Assembly (NCBI GenBank): GCA_036015235.1
Contig: CP107926.1
Coordinates: forward strand, 1,674,001 to 1,738,000
Direction: 5' to 3'
Source of the DNA: Streptomyces sp. NBC_00433
GTDB taxonomy: Bacteria > Actinomycetota > Actinomycetes > Streptomycetales > Streptomycetaceae
DNA: 64,000 nucleotides
The first letter of the stretch is position 1, and each line of letters begins with the position of its first letter. Shown here piece by piece: positions 49,638 to 58,877 of this stretch. A program made the position numbers and the translations under genes. The notes beneath the pieces were generated by a model. That model worked only from the letters and a program-made list of their open reading frames with translations. It did no database searches and was not told the DNA's origin.

Positions 49638-51263
49638 TCAGGCGGTCCCGGAGGCGTCCGGCGCGGCGATGACCGTACGGCGCACCTGGCACCACTCGGG
49701 CGCCTGCCCGCCCTGCCAGCGCGGGTCGCCGCTGGCGGCGCGGTCCCGCTCGGCGTCCAAGAGCGCGCCGGTGGGCAGGCTGCCGAGCGCGAAGTCGCCG
49801 ACGGCGCCCTCCTCGAACGGGTCCACCCCGATCGCCCGCGCCACCAGGGCGCTGTCGCCGCCGCCGAGCCCGCACGGGGCCAGGCCCATCGCCGTAGCCA
49901 CCAGGTAGAAAGTCTGGTAAAGCGCGCCGACGTTCCGCAGCGTAGTGGCGTAGGCGATCCGCTCGTACTTCCAGGCGAGTCGGGAGAAGCGCGAGGTGAC
50001 GGTGACGACCGCGTCGGGGGTCTCGCCGCCCTTGGAGCGGGTGGCGGCGGCGAGCATCGCGTCCACAGTGGCCGCCTCGGCGCAGACCTCCACCAGGACG
50101 TGGCGCCACGCGTCGTAGTGGTAGACGGCGCGCTCCAGCCCCTCGACGCGGTGAGCGGTGACGTAGACCTCCAGGTCTTGGGAGCCGCCACCACTGGGCG
50201 ACGGCCGGTCCGCAGCCTCGTAGGGCATCTGCCGCTCCGGATAGGGGCCGAAGCGGGCTCGGGTCCTGGCGGTGCGGAAGAGGAACTCGCCGAGGCGGCG
50301 GACGGTGGGGCCCGCCGGGCCGTAGGAGCGGATCGACTGGCGCGCTTCGAGGATCTCGCTGAAGCGCGGCTCGTCGGGGGCCAGGCGCAGCTCGGCGGGG
50401 CGGTACAGCGCGACGGTGCGGCCGGTGTGCGGCGGGCGGACGGCGGGCTGCGGCTCGACCTCGCCGAGCAGGCGGAAGGTGGCGCCGTAGGGGGTGTTCT
50501 GCCAGCCGAGGCGGGAGCGGGTGTGCATCAGCAGGTCGACCGGCGACCACTGGCCGAGCACTCCGGTGTCCTCGGCGAACCTCCCGCCGCCGGGCTCCTC
50601 CTCGTCGGCGGCGACGACCAGGCCGTACGCGGCGAGCCAGCGGACGAGGTCGCGGGCGGCGGGCTCCGGCAGGAGTGTCTGGTCCGCCGCGTGCCGGGCG
50701 AGTGGGGCGGCGGTGGCCAGCGCGCCGAGCAGCGCGGTAGCCCGGGGGTCGGTGAGGACGACCGCGCTGGTGGTGAAGGCCGAGTCGACGACCGTCCGCC
50801 CGCCGACCGCGTGCAGGAAGGCGCCGCGCGAAAGCCGTACGAGGGTGCTGTCGGCGAGATCGGCCGGGGCGGCGGGGGCGGCCCCGGTCATGGGCGCGGC
50901 CTGGAGGAGTTCGGTGCCGCCGAGGTCGAGGTGGCGCCGCAGCAGGCCGGACAGCGCGCCGGCGAGCCGGTTGAAGCGGGCCAGCCGGTGCGCACAGAGC
51001 ACCGGGTCGGGATCGTCGAGCAGCGACTCCTCGGCGGCCGTGCGGTCGAGGCCGGACGCGAATCGGGTCAGTGCCTCGGCGAGCACCGGGTCGGCGGAGC
51101 CCAGTGGGGCGGAGGCTGTGTCGGTGCGCAGGAAGAGGCGGCCGTCCGCGGCGGCGAGGGTCACGCCGTCGGGGAGGGAGTGGCGCAGCGTGAGATTGGT
51201 GGCAGCCGCAGGGTGCACGGCCTGGGACTCGGCCGCCAGAGGTTTCGGGGGTGCGCTGGTCAT
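49638..51263 (-). CDS. SagB-type FMN-dependent azoline dehydrogenase
   Basis: 541 residues from ATG 51263 (GGGAG 7 nt upstream). A GTG at 51377 that overlaps the YcaO stop would add 38 residues. The N-terminal half is the leader-binding-like part found in many SagB proteins. The C-terminal half is the nitroreductase-fold oxidoreductase: Ile-Leu-Glu-Ala-Arg-Gln-Ser-Ile-Arg-Ser-Tyr (FMN-binding start), Tyr-His-Tyr-Asp, Thr-Leu-Arg-Asn-Val-Gly-Ala-Leu-Tyr-Gln (around the catalytic Lys-Tyr region Trp-Lys-Tyr-Glu-Arg-Ile-Ala-Tyr) and Gly-Leu-Ala-Pro-Cys-Gly-Leu-Gly-Gly-Gly. It would oxidise thiazolines or oxazolines made by the adjacent YcaO enzyme to azoles. Last gene of the operon. Confidence 0.9.
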   Translation of the reverse strand: MTSAPPKPLAAESQAVHPAAATNLTLRHSLPDGVTLAAADGRLFLRTDTASAPLGSADPVLAEALTRFASGLDRTAAEESLLDDPDPVLCAHRLARFNRLAGALSGLLRRHLDLGGTELLQAAPMTGAAPAAPADLADSTLVRLSRGAFLHAVGGRTVVDSAFTTSAVVLTDPRATALLGALATAAPLARHAADQTLLPEPAARDLVRWLAAYGLVVAADEEEPGGGRFAEDTGVLGQWSPVDLLMHTRSRLGWQNTPYGATFRLLGEVEPQPAVRPPHTGRTVALYRPAELRLAPDEPRFSEILEARQSIRSYGPAGPTVRRLGEFLFRTARTRARFGPYPERQMPYEAADRPSPSGGGSQDLEVYVTAHRVEGLERAVYHYDAWRHVLVEVCAEAATVDAMLAAATRSKGGETPDAVVTVTSRFSRLAWKYERIAYATTLRNVGALYQTFYLVATAMGLAPCGLGGGDSALVARAIGVDPFEEGAVGDFALGSLPTGALLDAERDRAASGDPRWQGGQAPEWCQVRRTVIAAPDASGTA

Positions 51264-51373
51264 CGATGTCTCCCGGCTCGTCGCAGAAGGGGGGGCAGAT
51301 GGTGCGGAGGTCGCTCCGGTGGACGGAACGGCCGCGAGTAGCGGGGCGCTCGTGTGCGGCGGGGCCGGGGACG

Positions 51374-53815
51374 TCACAGGAACATCGCCACCGGGTTGAG
51401 GTCGGCCTCCGCCGTGGGCGCGTCGAGCCAGCCGAGGGCGACCGGCACGTCGTAGAGGCGGCCGGGCGCGAACCGGGCCCAGAAGTGCCGCAGTCCCGGC
51501 ACGACGGCCTTCATCACGGGCAGCCCGATGTCGGGCCGGGTGAAGTCCAACGCGTACGTCTCCAGGCCCGCCGTCGTGCACACGTCGATCGCGTGCCGCA
51601 GATCACGGGCGATGTCGCGGCTCGGCTGGTGGCCGAAGGAGTCGAGCGACACCGCGGACCGCGCCGCGTCCGGTGCGAGGTAGGGGTGGTCGGCGAGGCG
51701 AGCGGTGGCCCACCAGCGCAGTTGGGTGGGGTCGGGGAAGCGGTAGCCGCTGCCGTCCGTGGCCACGTCCACCACCGCGGGCAGGAACTGGTTGAGCTCC
51801 GACAGCGCGCGGCGCAGCGCGACGCGCGGGTCGAGGTGCGCGCCGAACGCCAGCAGGATGTCTTCGGCTGGCTTGTCGGTACGGCGCGAGGCCGCGACGA
51901 AGACGGGGACGCCGAGGTCGTTGGTCACGTCGAGCACCCACAGTTCGCGGCCGACGCTGCAGTACGCCTCGCGGCAGCGCGCCACGAAGGGGTCGTCGGA
52001 GGTGTCCAGGTCGACCGCGGGACGCGGCACCCGGTTGTACCACCACATAGCGACCGCGTCGCGTTCGAACAGCTCCATCATGCCCTGGAGCAGGGCGTCG
52101 TCCGGGGTCGTACCGGCCGCGCAGCCGTTGGAGTCGGCCCAGGCGTAGATCTTGTCGTGCGGCTTCGGATAGAAGTAATAGTGCTGCATCGTGGGCATGT
52201 AGCGGGTCGGGCCGCCGGTGAGGGAGTGGATCGGGGACCACTCCAGCGGCATGTTCTCATCGAACGGCACGCCGACGTACGCGAAGCTGCTGTCCCCGGC
52301 GTTCCAGCGGTCGCGTTCGCGGTACTGCCGTTCGCTGAACTGCGCGAGGCTGTTGGGGTGGATCGCCTGCTCCCCCAGCTCCCGGTAGGTGGCGGTGATC
52401 CTGGCCTCGTCGCCCTGGAAGAGGCCGGAGTAGCGCTCCACGGCCTCACAGACCGCGCCGACCCGGGCCTGGAGCGCGGTGCTGCCCTTGCCGGACGCAC
52501 GGCTGCGCAGGCCCTCGCGGAGCGCGTCGAGTCCGACGGCGCCGAGCGCGAAGTTGTGGCCGGCGATGCAGGTGTGCACCACGCCGTCGGGCAGCCGGGT
52601 GTCGGCGATCCGCGGTGTCTCGATACCCGCGATCACCCCGGTTATCGGGCTGATGAGCTGCTCCAACTCGGCCATCAGTGCTTCGGGTTGCTTGGTGCGG
52701 TAGCCGCCTTCGGTGAAGACCACCGGGAGTTCGGCCGCGAGGGTGACCGGACGTCGGCCGAGGCGTGCCTGCAGGTCCGCCTCGCCGCACTCGGGGCATT
52801 GGGCGCGGTGGACCGGCGGGTGCTTCACCGTGGAGGCGGCCAGCGGATGCAGCACCTCCACGTGGCCGTGTCCGGGGTCGAGTTGCTCTCCTGAGCCGCC
52901 AGTGGCGCCCGCGCCCGCGACGCCCGCCGCCCAGCGCTGGACCCGCAGCGTGATGGACTGCGCGGCCAGTCGGCTGGTGGACGGGACAGCTGCGGGCACC
53001 GGCACCAGCCGCTGGCCGGTGCGCTCCTCGACGTAGGTCTCGACCATGCGGTTGCGGCGCAGGCGGAAGGCCAGGCAGTGCCAGCAGCCGGTGGTACCGG
53101 GCTCGAAGAGCGGGCCGATCCAGGTGGAAGTGCCCACAGGGCGGGCGAGCAGCCAGGGCCGGCCGGTGGCCCGTGCCGTGCGGTCGATCTCGGCGAGGGC
53201 GGGGTGCAGGTAGTCGTCGGCGAGGACCACGCGGAGGGTACCGGGGGACGGGACCGAGGGTGCGGCGGGGCGGCCCGCGCTCCCCTCGTCACCGGTCCGG
53301 GCGGCCTCGGCGGCCTCGGCGGTCCCGGTGTCCTCGGCCGTCCCGGCGCTCACCGCGTTCGGCGCCGCGGACAGGCAGGTGATGCCGGCCTCGGTGAGGG
53401 CGTGCCGGACCGGCTCGGTGTCCACGTCACCCACGGCCACGACCTCGCAGGTCAGCGCGGTGACCGCGGCCAGTGCCCGGTCGCCGACGAAACCTCCGCC
53501 CTCCCACAGCGCCGCGGCGACGGGGTCGACACGGTCGTCCCACTCGACGACGTAGCCGCGAGCCCGCAGCTTGCCGAGCGTGTGGTAGACGATCTCGGGC
53601 GGATGGGTGTCGGCGAGCGCGGCGACGATCTCGTCCTGGGTGTGCTTGCCGGCGAGGTACGGCACCAGGCTCTGGGTCACGGCGCCCGGTACGGCGTAGG
53701 TCTCGCCCTCCGCGAACAGGTAGGCAGCCTCGGTGGGCACCACCCCGACGGTCAGGTGCGGCCGGAACCGCAGGACCTTGCGCGCGGGTACGGCCTCGTC
53801 GGTGGCGTCATTCAT
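51374..53815 (-). CDS. Fused E1-like/YcaO cyclodehydratase (TOMM/LAP type)
   Basis: 813 residues from ATG 53815 (AGGAG 8 nt upstream). Residues 1-90 resemble a RiPP recognition element. About 90-370 is an E1/ThiF-like partner domain with two zinc pairs, Cys-Trp-His-Cys and Cys-Pro-Glu-Cys. About 370-813 is the YcaO domain: Arg-Ala-Ser-Gly-Lys-Gly, Gln-Ala-Arg-Val-Gly-Ala-Val-Cys-Glu-Ala-Val-Glu-Arg-Tyr, Leu-Leu-Gln-Gly-Met-Met-Glu-Leu-Phe-Glu-Arg-Asp-Ala (ATP and Mg sites) and a Pro-Val-Ala-Met-Phe-Leu C-terminus. It uses ATP to cyclise Cys (or Ser/Thr) of the precursor core to azolines. It starts 11 bp after the dehydratase stop, so expression is coupled. Confidence 0.93.
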   Translation of the reverse strand: MNDATDEAVPARKVLRFRPHLTVGVVPTEAAYLFAEGETYAVPGAVTQSLVPYLAGKHTQDEIVAALADTHPPEIVYHTLGKLRARGYVVEWDDRVDPVAAALWEGGGFVGDRALAAVTALTCEVVAVGDVDTEPVRHALTEAGITCLSAAPNAVSAGTAEDTGTAEAAEAARTGDEGSAGRPAAPSVPSPGTLRVVLADDYLHPALAEIDRTARATGRPWLLARPVGTSTWIGPLFEPGTTGCWHCLAFRLRRNRMVETYVEERTGQRLVPVPAAVPSTSRLAAQSITLRVQRWAAGVAGAGATGGSGEQLDPGHGHVEVLHPLAASTVKHPPVHRAQCPECGEADLQARLGRRPVTLAAELPVVFTEGGYRTKQPEALMAELEQLISPITGVIAGIETPRIADTRLPDGVVHTCIAGHNFALGAVGLDALREGLRSRASGKGSTALQARVGAVCEAVERYSGLFQGDEARITATYRELGEQAIHPNSLAQFSERQYRERDRWNAGDSSFAYVGVPFDENMPLEWSPIHSLTGGPTRYMPTMQHYYFYPKPHDKIYAWADSNGCAAGTTPDDALLQGMMELFERDAVAMWWYNRVPRPAVDLDTSDDPFVARCREAYCSVGRELWVLDVTNDLGVPVFVAASRRTDKPAEDILLAFGAHLDPRVALRRALSELNQFLPAVVDVATDGSGYRFPDPTQLRWWATARLADHPYLAPDAARSAVSLDSFGHQPSRDIARDLRHAIDVCTTAGLETYALDFTRPDIGLPVMKAVVPGLRHFWARFAPGRLYDVPVALGWLDAPTAEADLNPVAMFL

Positions 53816-53826
53816 GGGCACACTCC

Positions 53827-56667
53827 TCATCGGGTCGGGCCGAGCGTGGGTCCGCCCCGGCGCGTGTCATTCGGCGGTCCCGTCAACGGGCGTTGCTGGG
53901 TGGGCAGTTCGAGCAGGCTCACGGACGCGTAGGCGTGGCCCGCGCCACGCAGCAGGGCCAGCACGACAGCGGGGATGCCGTCGAACACCGACAGTTGGTG
54001 CTCGGGCGCCGCGCGCCGGTCGGGCAGGTAGCCGACGGAGTCGCCCCGCGCGCACAACTCCGCCGCCACCATGGAGAGCTGCCGCCGGGCCCGCCGCCGG
54101 TCGGCTTGTCTCGCGGTCTCGGAGCCAGCCACGACGGCGGCGAACTCGCTCTCGGCGAGGAGCCGCGTGCTGTCCAGATCCGCGAGCGCGGCGGAGGGCA
54201 GCAGCGCCGGTTCGCCCGGGCGGTTGGGGCCGCGCCAGGCGGCGAGGGCGCCCACGTCGGCGCCGCACGGGCGGAAGTCCCCGAACACCCGTGGGCCGGG
54301 CGCTTCGCCCGTGAGCAGGGCGGCTCGCCGGAGGGCGTGGGCGATGCCGGGGGCGGCCGTCGACGGGGACGGCCCGTCGGCCGGGTGCGCCGGGGACCGG
54401 CCGGCCAGGTGGAAGGCGATCACGGCGGCGAGTTCGCGGGTGCGCGGGAGCCAGCGGTCGCGGTCGCCGGCGGCGGCGAGGTCGGCGGCGGCGACGAGGA
54501 GGCCGGACAGGCCCTCGGCCAGGTCGGGTCCGGCCCCACCCAGCACCTCGATGCCCAGGCCCGGGTCGCGGTGCAGGGCCACCCACCCGGGTCGGCCGTC
54601 CGCGTCCCGCAGCGCCCGCCGCCACACCCGGTCGAGCAGACCGCCGGCGCGTGCCACGAGCGCGGCGGGCGCGGCGGCCGGGCGGCGGCCGGGGTGGGGC
54701 GGCACCGGGCGCCGGTTGCCGCTGTGCACGTCCACCAGGTGCTGGCAGGAGTAGAGCACGGCGAGGTCGGCGCCGGGCCCGTCCGGCGCGTCGGCTTCCC
54801 CGTCCGTACGGCCCTGCGCGGTCGCCGGCTCCCGCGCGAGGCGGCGCAGGCGGCCGGGGAACGACCAGCCGCCCCGCGGCGCAAGCAGCCCGGGGACGCG
54901 GGCTCCCGTCGATGTGAGGACGTCCTCCTCGCCGACCACGTGCCTGTACAGCGGCACGTCGAGGCGCCGCAGGTCGTGGATCTCCGCTGCGGTCATCGCC
55001 CGTCTGGCGCTCTGCTCGGGCCCGCCGGCCGTGGCCCGGAAGAGGCGCGCGAGGACCGCCTCGCGCCGCCCGGCGTCGGTCAGTACGTTCGGCGAGCCGG
55101 CGGCGCGCATCAGCGTGTACGCGTCCCAGGTCCCGGACCACATCACGCGCACCACGGTCCCGGCGAAGGCGTGCGCGGCCCCGTCCTCGGCGAGCAGCCG
55201 TTCGGCCCGCGCGGCGAGCACTGCCCCGGCCTCGCGGTAGCCCTCGGCGACCTCGTCGACGTGTTCCCGAGGATCGAGGGTCCGTGTGCCGGACCACGCC
55301 ATGCTCTCCGGTTGCCAGGTCAACAGCCCGTCGCTGAGGCCGAGATCGCGCCCGGCGGCGGCGAGCCGGGGCACGCCGGGACGGTAGGGCATCCGCTTGC
55401 GGTCGGCGGGACTGCACGAGCCGACGTCGACGGCCGGCTCGCCGGGGCCGAGGACCACCGGGGCGGTGACCAGTCCGGTGGGCATCACAGTGCCGTCGAG
55501 GAACTCGGCGACCGGGTCGCCGGACGGCGCGAACCTCGGATGCGCCAGCGTCTCCAGGTCCACGAGCACCGGCACGTCGCCGTGCGGCCGGATGTTGTCC
55601 TGCCACAGGTCGCGGCCCTGCAAGAGGGTGCAGATCCGGATGAGATGACCCAAGTGGCGTGCGTAGGAGGGGAATTCGGCGGGATCAGCGCACCCGGCGG
55701 TGGGGACGTACTCCTCCCACGCGTAGCCGTCACCGAGCACCAGGCCCCTGCGGTGCGGGGGACGGCCGGGGAAGGCGTCCTCGATCTGCGCGAGCAGCGT
55801 GAAGTACGCCGCGGCGCACCGCAGATCGCGCGGCTTGTAGACAACGCGGGCGCCGGAGGCAAAGCGCAGGACGGCCACGCTGCGGCCGTCGTCGTGCGGG
55901 TCTCCGGCATCGCCCTGGACGTGCGCGAGCGCGCCGGGTGCCCGGCCGCCGAGGAGCTTCGCGCGCAGTCGGGGCAGGTCGCCGGCGAGCCGCAGCAGCA
56001 TCTCCCGGGTGGCGGCACGCCATTGGCGCACGGCGGTGCCCATCAGGTAGCCGAGAACCGGCAGCGACTCCAGCCGACGGCACCAGTCTCCGCGCGAACC
56101 GTCGATCTCGACCGGGCTCAGGAACCGCAGGTCGAAGTCGAGGCTGGGCCCGGCCACCGCGCCCACCCGGTCGGTTCCCTGGGCCGCGAGGTCCGTCACG
56201 GCGCTGTCGGACACGTCGAGTGCCGTGCCCTGCGCGGCGATACGGTCCAGGTCGCGCCGAAGCAGGGTCTCCAGCGCGTCGTGCAGGGTCCGTTGCGGCG
56301 CGCGCAGCCCCTGGTCTCCCACCGACTGCTCGGGCAGGGCGATCAGCAGCTCGCCCAGCTCGACGGCCCATCGGGGCGGTTCGACGATGCGCCCCGGGTC
56401 GAGGTCGGCGAGCGCGGCGAGCGGGTCGGCGCTGCCGAGCACCCCGGTGGCCAGCGCGGCGCGCACCTGTGGCGCGTCCAGGTCGCGGGTGCCGGCCGCG
56501 GCGAGCGCCCACTGCTCCGCGCGCCGCCTGGTCCCGGCCGTGCCGGGCGTCGCGGCGGGTGAGCGCAGCCGGTCGTGCGGTGTCGCGCCGGCGGTGGTGA
56601 CCCGTATCAGCAGGTCGGCCACGTCGGACGGGGGCGCGAGGCACGCCGAGCGGTCCACCTGGGTCAT
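53827..56667 (-). CDS. LanM-type dehydratase with degenerate cyclase domain
   Basis: 946 residues from ATG 56667, overlapping the upstream ABC stop (ATGA). Residues about 90-560 match the LanM dehydratase (DUF4135, lipid-kinase-like): Val-Val-Tyr-Lys-Pro-Arg-Asp-Leu, Trp-Glu-Glu-Tyr-Val, Asp-Leu-Trp-Gln-Asp-Asn-Ile-Arg-Pro-His-Gly-Asp-Val-Pro-Val-Leu-Val-Asp-Leu-Glu-Thr, Cys-Ser-Pro-Ala-Asp-Arg-Lys-Arg-Met-Pro-Tyr. The C-terminal 350 residues keep LanC-like helices (Leu-Ala-Glu-Gly-Leu-Ser-Gly-Leu-Leu, Phe-Asp-Gly-Ile-Pro-Ala-Val-Val, Pro-Ser-like Ser-Val-Ser-Leu-Leu-Glu), but I find no Cys-x-Gly or Cys-His-Gly zinc ligands. It should phosphorylate and eliminate Ser/Thr without efficient lanthionine closure. 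Placed in a TOMM operon it would supply dehydro-amino acids. Confidence 0.85.
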   Translation of the reverse strand: MTQVDRSACLAPPSDVADLLIRVTTAGATPHDRLRSPAATPGTAGTRRRAEQWALAAAGTRDLDAPQVRAALATGVLGSADPLAALADLDPGRIVEPPRWAVELGELLIALPEQSVGDQGLRAPQRTLHDALETLLRRDLDRIAAQGTALDVSDSAVTDLAAQGTDRVGAVAGPSLDFDLRFLSPVEIDGSRGDWCRRLESLPVLGYLMGTAVRQWRAATREMLLRLAGDLPRLRAKLLGGRAPGALAHVQGDAGDPHDDGRSVAVLRFASGARVVYKPRDLRCAAAYFTLLAQIEDAFPGRPPHRRGLVLGDGYAWEEYVPTAGCADPAEFPSYARHLGHLIRICTLLQGRDLWQDNIRPHGDVPVLVDLETLAHPRFAPSGDPVAEFLDGTVMPTGLVTAPVVLGPGEPAVDVGSCSPADRKRMPYRPGVPRLAAAGRDLGLSDGLLTWQPESMAWSGTRTLDPREHVDEVAEGYREAGAVLAARAERLLAEDGAAHAFAGTVVRVMWSGTWDAYTLMRAAGSPNVLTDAGRREAVLARLFRATAGGPEQSARRAMTAAEIHDLRRLDVPLYRHVVGEEDVLTSTGARVPGLLAPRGGWSFPGRLRRLAREPATAQGRTDGEADAPDGPGADLAVLYSCQHLVDVHSGNRRPVPPHPGRRPAAAPAALVARAGGLLDRVWRRALRDADGRPGWVALHRDPGLGIEVLGGAGPDLAEGLSGLLVAAADLAAAGDRDRWLPRTRELAAVIAFHLAGRSPAHPADGPSPSTAAPGIAHALRRAALLTGEAPGPRVFGDFRPCGADVGALAAWRGPNRPGEPALLPSAALADLDSTRLLAESEFAAVVAGSETARQADRRRARRQLSMVAAELCARGDSVGYLPDRRAAPEHQLSVFDGIPAVVLALLRGAGHAYASVSLLELPTQQRPLTGPPNDTRRGGPTLGPTR

Positions 56668-58877
56668 GCGGTGCCTCCTGACGGGGTGGCCACGGGTACA
56701 GGAACGGATGCGGGCCGGTGGGCACCGGAGCCGGGGTCGTCCGCAATGGGCTGCGGGGCGGGTTCGGCGGCGGGTCCCGCGCCATGGACGAGGGTCGCGA
56801 AGACCGAGCACCCGGCCTGGAGCGTGGCGAAGTCGCCCGTGGCGACGACGCGGCCGGCGTCGAGGACCACGATGCGGTCGGCCGCGCGCAGCGTCTCGAC
56901 CCGGTGGGTGACCACGACGCGGGTGACGCCGGTGGCGGCGACGCGGTCGAGCAGGGCCTTCTCGGTGGGGCCGTCGAGACCGCTGGTGGCCTCGTCCAGG
57001 ACCAGCAGCCGGGGGTGACCGGCGAGCGCGCGGGCCATCAGCATCCGCTGGCGCTGGCCGCCGGAGACCATGCGACTGCCGGTTCCGACCGGGGTGAACA
57101 GCCCCATCGGCATGGCCCGCACCTCCTGCGCGAGTCCGGCGATGGCCAGCGCCCGCCATATCTCGGCGTCGTCGACAGCCGGGCGACCGCCCGCGACGGT
57201 GGCACGGATGTCGCCGCCCGCGGTGGTGGCGTCCTGGAGCACGGCGGCGAGCGAGCGCCGCACCGCGACCGCGTCCAGACCCTCCAGTTCCCTGCCGTCG
57301 AACCGGACTTCGCCCTGCGCGCACGGTGCGAGGCCGAGCATGGCGCGCACCAGGGTGGACTTGCCCGCACCGGACGGACCCACCACGCCGACGAGTTCGC
57401 CCGCGCCGGCCGTCAGGTCCACCTCGTGCAACAACTCCGCGCCGCCAGGGGCGCGTACGGTCACGCCATGCAGCGAGACGCTGCCCGGGGGATCGGGGAC
57501 GGCGCCGGACGGCTCCTGTTCCAACCGGACGACCTCGAGGATTCGGTCGACGACGGGCACGGCGCCGTACGCGGCGGTGCCGAGGGTGCCGGCCTGGGCC
57601 ACGGCCATCACGAACTGCGACAGCGCGATGTTCACGGCCAGCAGCCGGCCGGGGCCGAGGCTGCCGCCGAGCAGGTGCGGGCCCTCGAGCAGGAGGGCGT
57701 AGAGCACGGCGGGCAGGGTGCCGAGCAGCCCGGCGGTGGCCGACTGCCATCCGGCGGCGCACAGGTCGGCGCGCTTCTGCTCCGCGAAGACCGCCAGCCA
57801 GCGGCGGAAGGCGTGCTCCTCGCGGCCGGCGACACGGATCTTGTCCAGGCCGCGGATGATCTCCAGCAGGGTGCCGGACGCCCGTCCGTACGCGTCGAAC
57901 ACCTGCCGGTCGTAGCGGAGTTGACGGCGGCCGAAGCGGATGACGAACAGCACCGCGAGGAGCACGGCGCCGACGGCGGGGATGCTCGCGAGCGGTTCGA
58001 GGACGGCGAGCACCACGAGGCTGGTCACGCCGAAGACGAGGTTGAGCGCGGCGGAGAGGGTGACCGTGCCCAGCATCCGGCGGATCGTGTCCACCCCGGC
58101 CAGCCGCACCACCAGGTCGCCGGCGGAGTATTCACCCAGCCGCCAGGCGCGGGCCCGCAGCAGCCGGTCCAGGATCGCCGGTCCCAGGACGGCCTCGGCG
58201 TAGGACTCCACCCGGGCGACGGCGAGGTTGCGCAGCAGCACCAGCCCGGCGTAGACGACCAGGCCGAAGCCGCTCAGGACGGCCAGTTCGCGGATGGCAC
58301 CGGAGCGGTGGCCGAGGACCGCCGTCAGCGCCAGGGACCCGGTCGTCGGCAGCAGCCCGCCGAGCAGGGCGGCGGCGATGCCGGCCGTGATCAGGTACCC
58401 GAGGTCGCCGCGGCGCCGGGCATGACCGAGGACGTCGCGCAGTCGGCCGGCCGGCAGCGGCACGGTGACCTCGAACGCCCACGGGGCGAGGTCGGCGGCC
58501 GTGGCGTCGTCCCAGTCGGAGAACTCGCCGAACTCCGGATCCACCAGACGGTATCCGCGCCGCCCGCCCGGCAGCAGCACCACGGGGGCGCCGTCCTTCC
58601 AGAAGCCGAGCAGCGGGTGCAGGCCGTCGCGGCGCCAGCCCGCGCCGAGGCGGACCGGGCGCCCGCGCAGGCCGTACCGCTCCAAGCGCTGCGCCGCGGC
58701 GTCCGCCGCGGCCACGGGCTGCCCGGTGGACGTGGACGGCTGCGCCGGGGAGACGCCGAGGTGTGCCGCGAGCAGGCGGCAGCAGTCGTCGAGCGGGGCC
58801 GCGGAGGAGACCGCCGCGGCCCCGGCGGCGGTGAACAGGTCGAGGGGAGCGAAGAGTCCGGCCGTGTCGGTGTTCAT
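56664..58877 (-). CDS. NHLM-type ABC transporter 2 (ATP-binding/permease)
   Basis: 737 residues from ATG 58877, overlapping the previous gene (ATGA). Residues 1-170 form an N-terminal cytosolic domain without C39 catalytic residues (Trp-Lys-Asp-Gly-Ala-Pro-Val-Val-Leu-Leu-Pro, as in NHLM_micro_ABC2 proteins). Six helices follow (about 175-450), then an ATPase with Gly-Pro-Ser-Gly-Ala-Gly-Lys-Ser-Thr, Val-Ser-Gly-Gly-Gln-Arg-Gln-Arg and Leu-Leu-Val-Leu-Asp-Glu-Ala-Thr-Ser. It presumably pairs with the C39-containing transporter to form the exporter. Confidence 0.9.
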   Translation of the reverse strand: MNTDTAGLFAPLDLFTAAGAAAVSSAAPLDDCCRLLAAHLGVSPAQPSTSTGQPVAAADAAAQRLERYGLRGRPVRLGAGWRRDGLHPLLGFWKDGAPVVLLPGGRRGYRLVDPEFGEFSDWDDATAADLAPWAFEVTVPLPAGRLRDVLGHARRRGDLGYLITAGIAAALLGGLLPTTGSLALTAVLGHRSGAIRELAVLSGFGLVVYAGLVLLRNLAVARVESYAEAVLGPAILDRLLRARAWRLGEYSAGDLVVRLAGVDTIRRMLGTVTLSAALNLVFGVTSLVVLAVLEPLASIPAVGAVLLAVLFVIRFGRRQLRYDRQVFDAYGRASGTLLEIIRGLDKIRVAGREEHAFRRWLAVFAEQKRADLCAAGWQSATAGLLGTLPAVLYALLLEGPHLLGGSLGPGRLLAVNIALSQFVMAVAQAGTLGTAAYGAVPVVDRILEVVRLEQEPSGAVPDPPGSVSLHGVTVRAPGGAELLHEVDLTAGAGELVGVVGPSGAGKSTLVRAMLGLAPCAQGEVRFDGRELEGLDAVAVRRSLAAVLQDATTAGGDIRATVAGGRPAVDDAEIWRALAIAGLAQEVRAMPMGLFTPVGTGSRMVSGGQRQRMLMARALAGHPRLLVLDEATSGLDGPTEKALLDRVAATGVTRVVVTHRVETLRAADRIVVLDAGRVVATGDFATLQAGCSVFATLVHGAGPAAEPAPQPIADDPGSGAHRPASVPVPVATPSGGTA

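Noticed and set aside
53473..56562. A 1,029-codon plus-strand open frame opposite the YcaO and LanM genes
   Set aside because: Antisense shadow of two well-supported genes.
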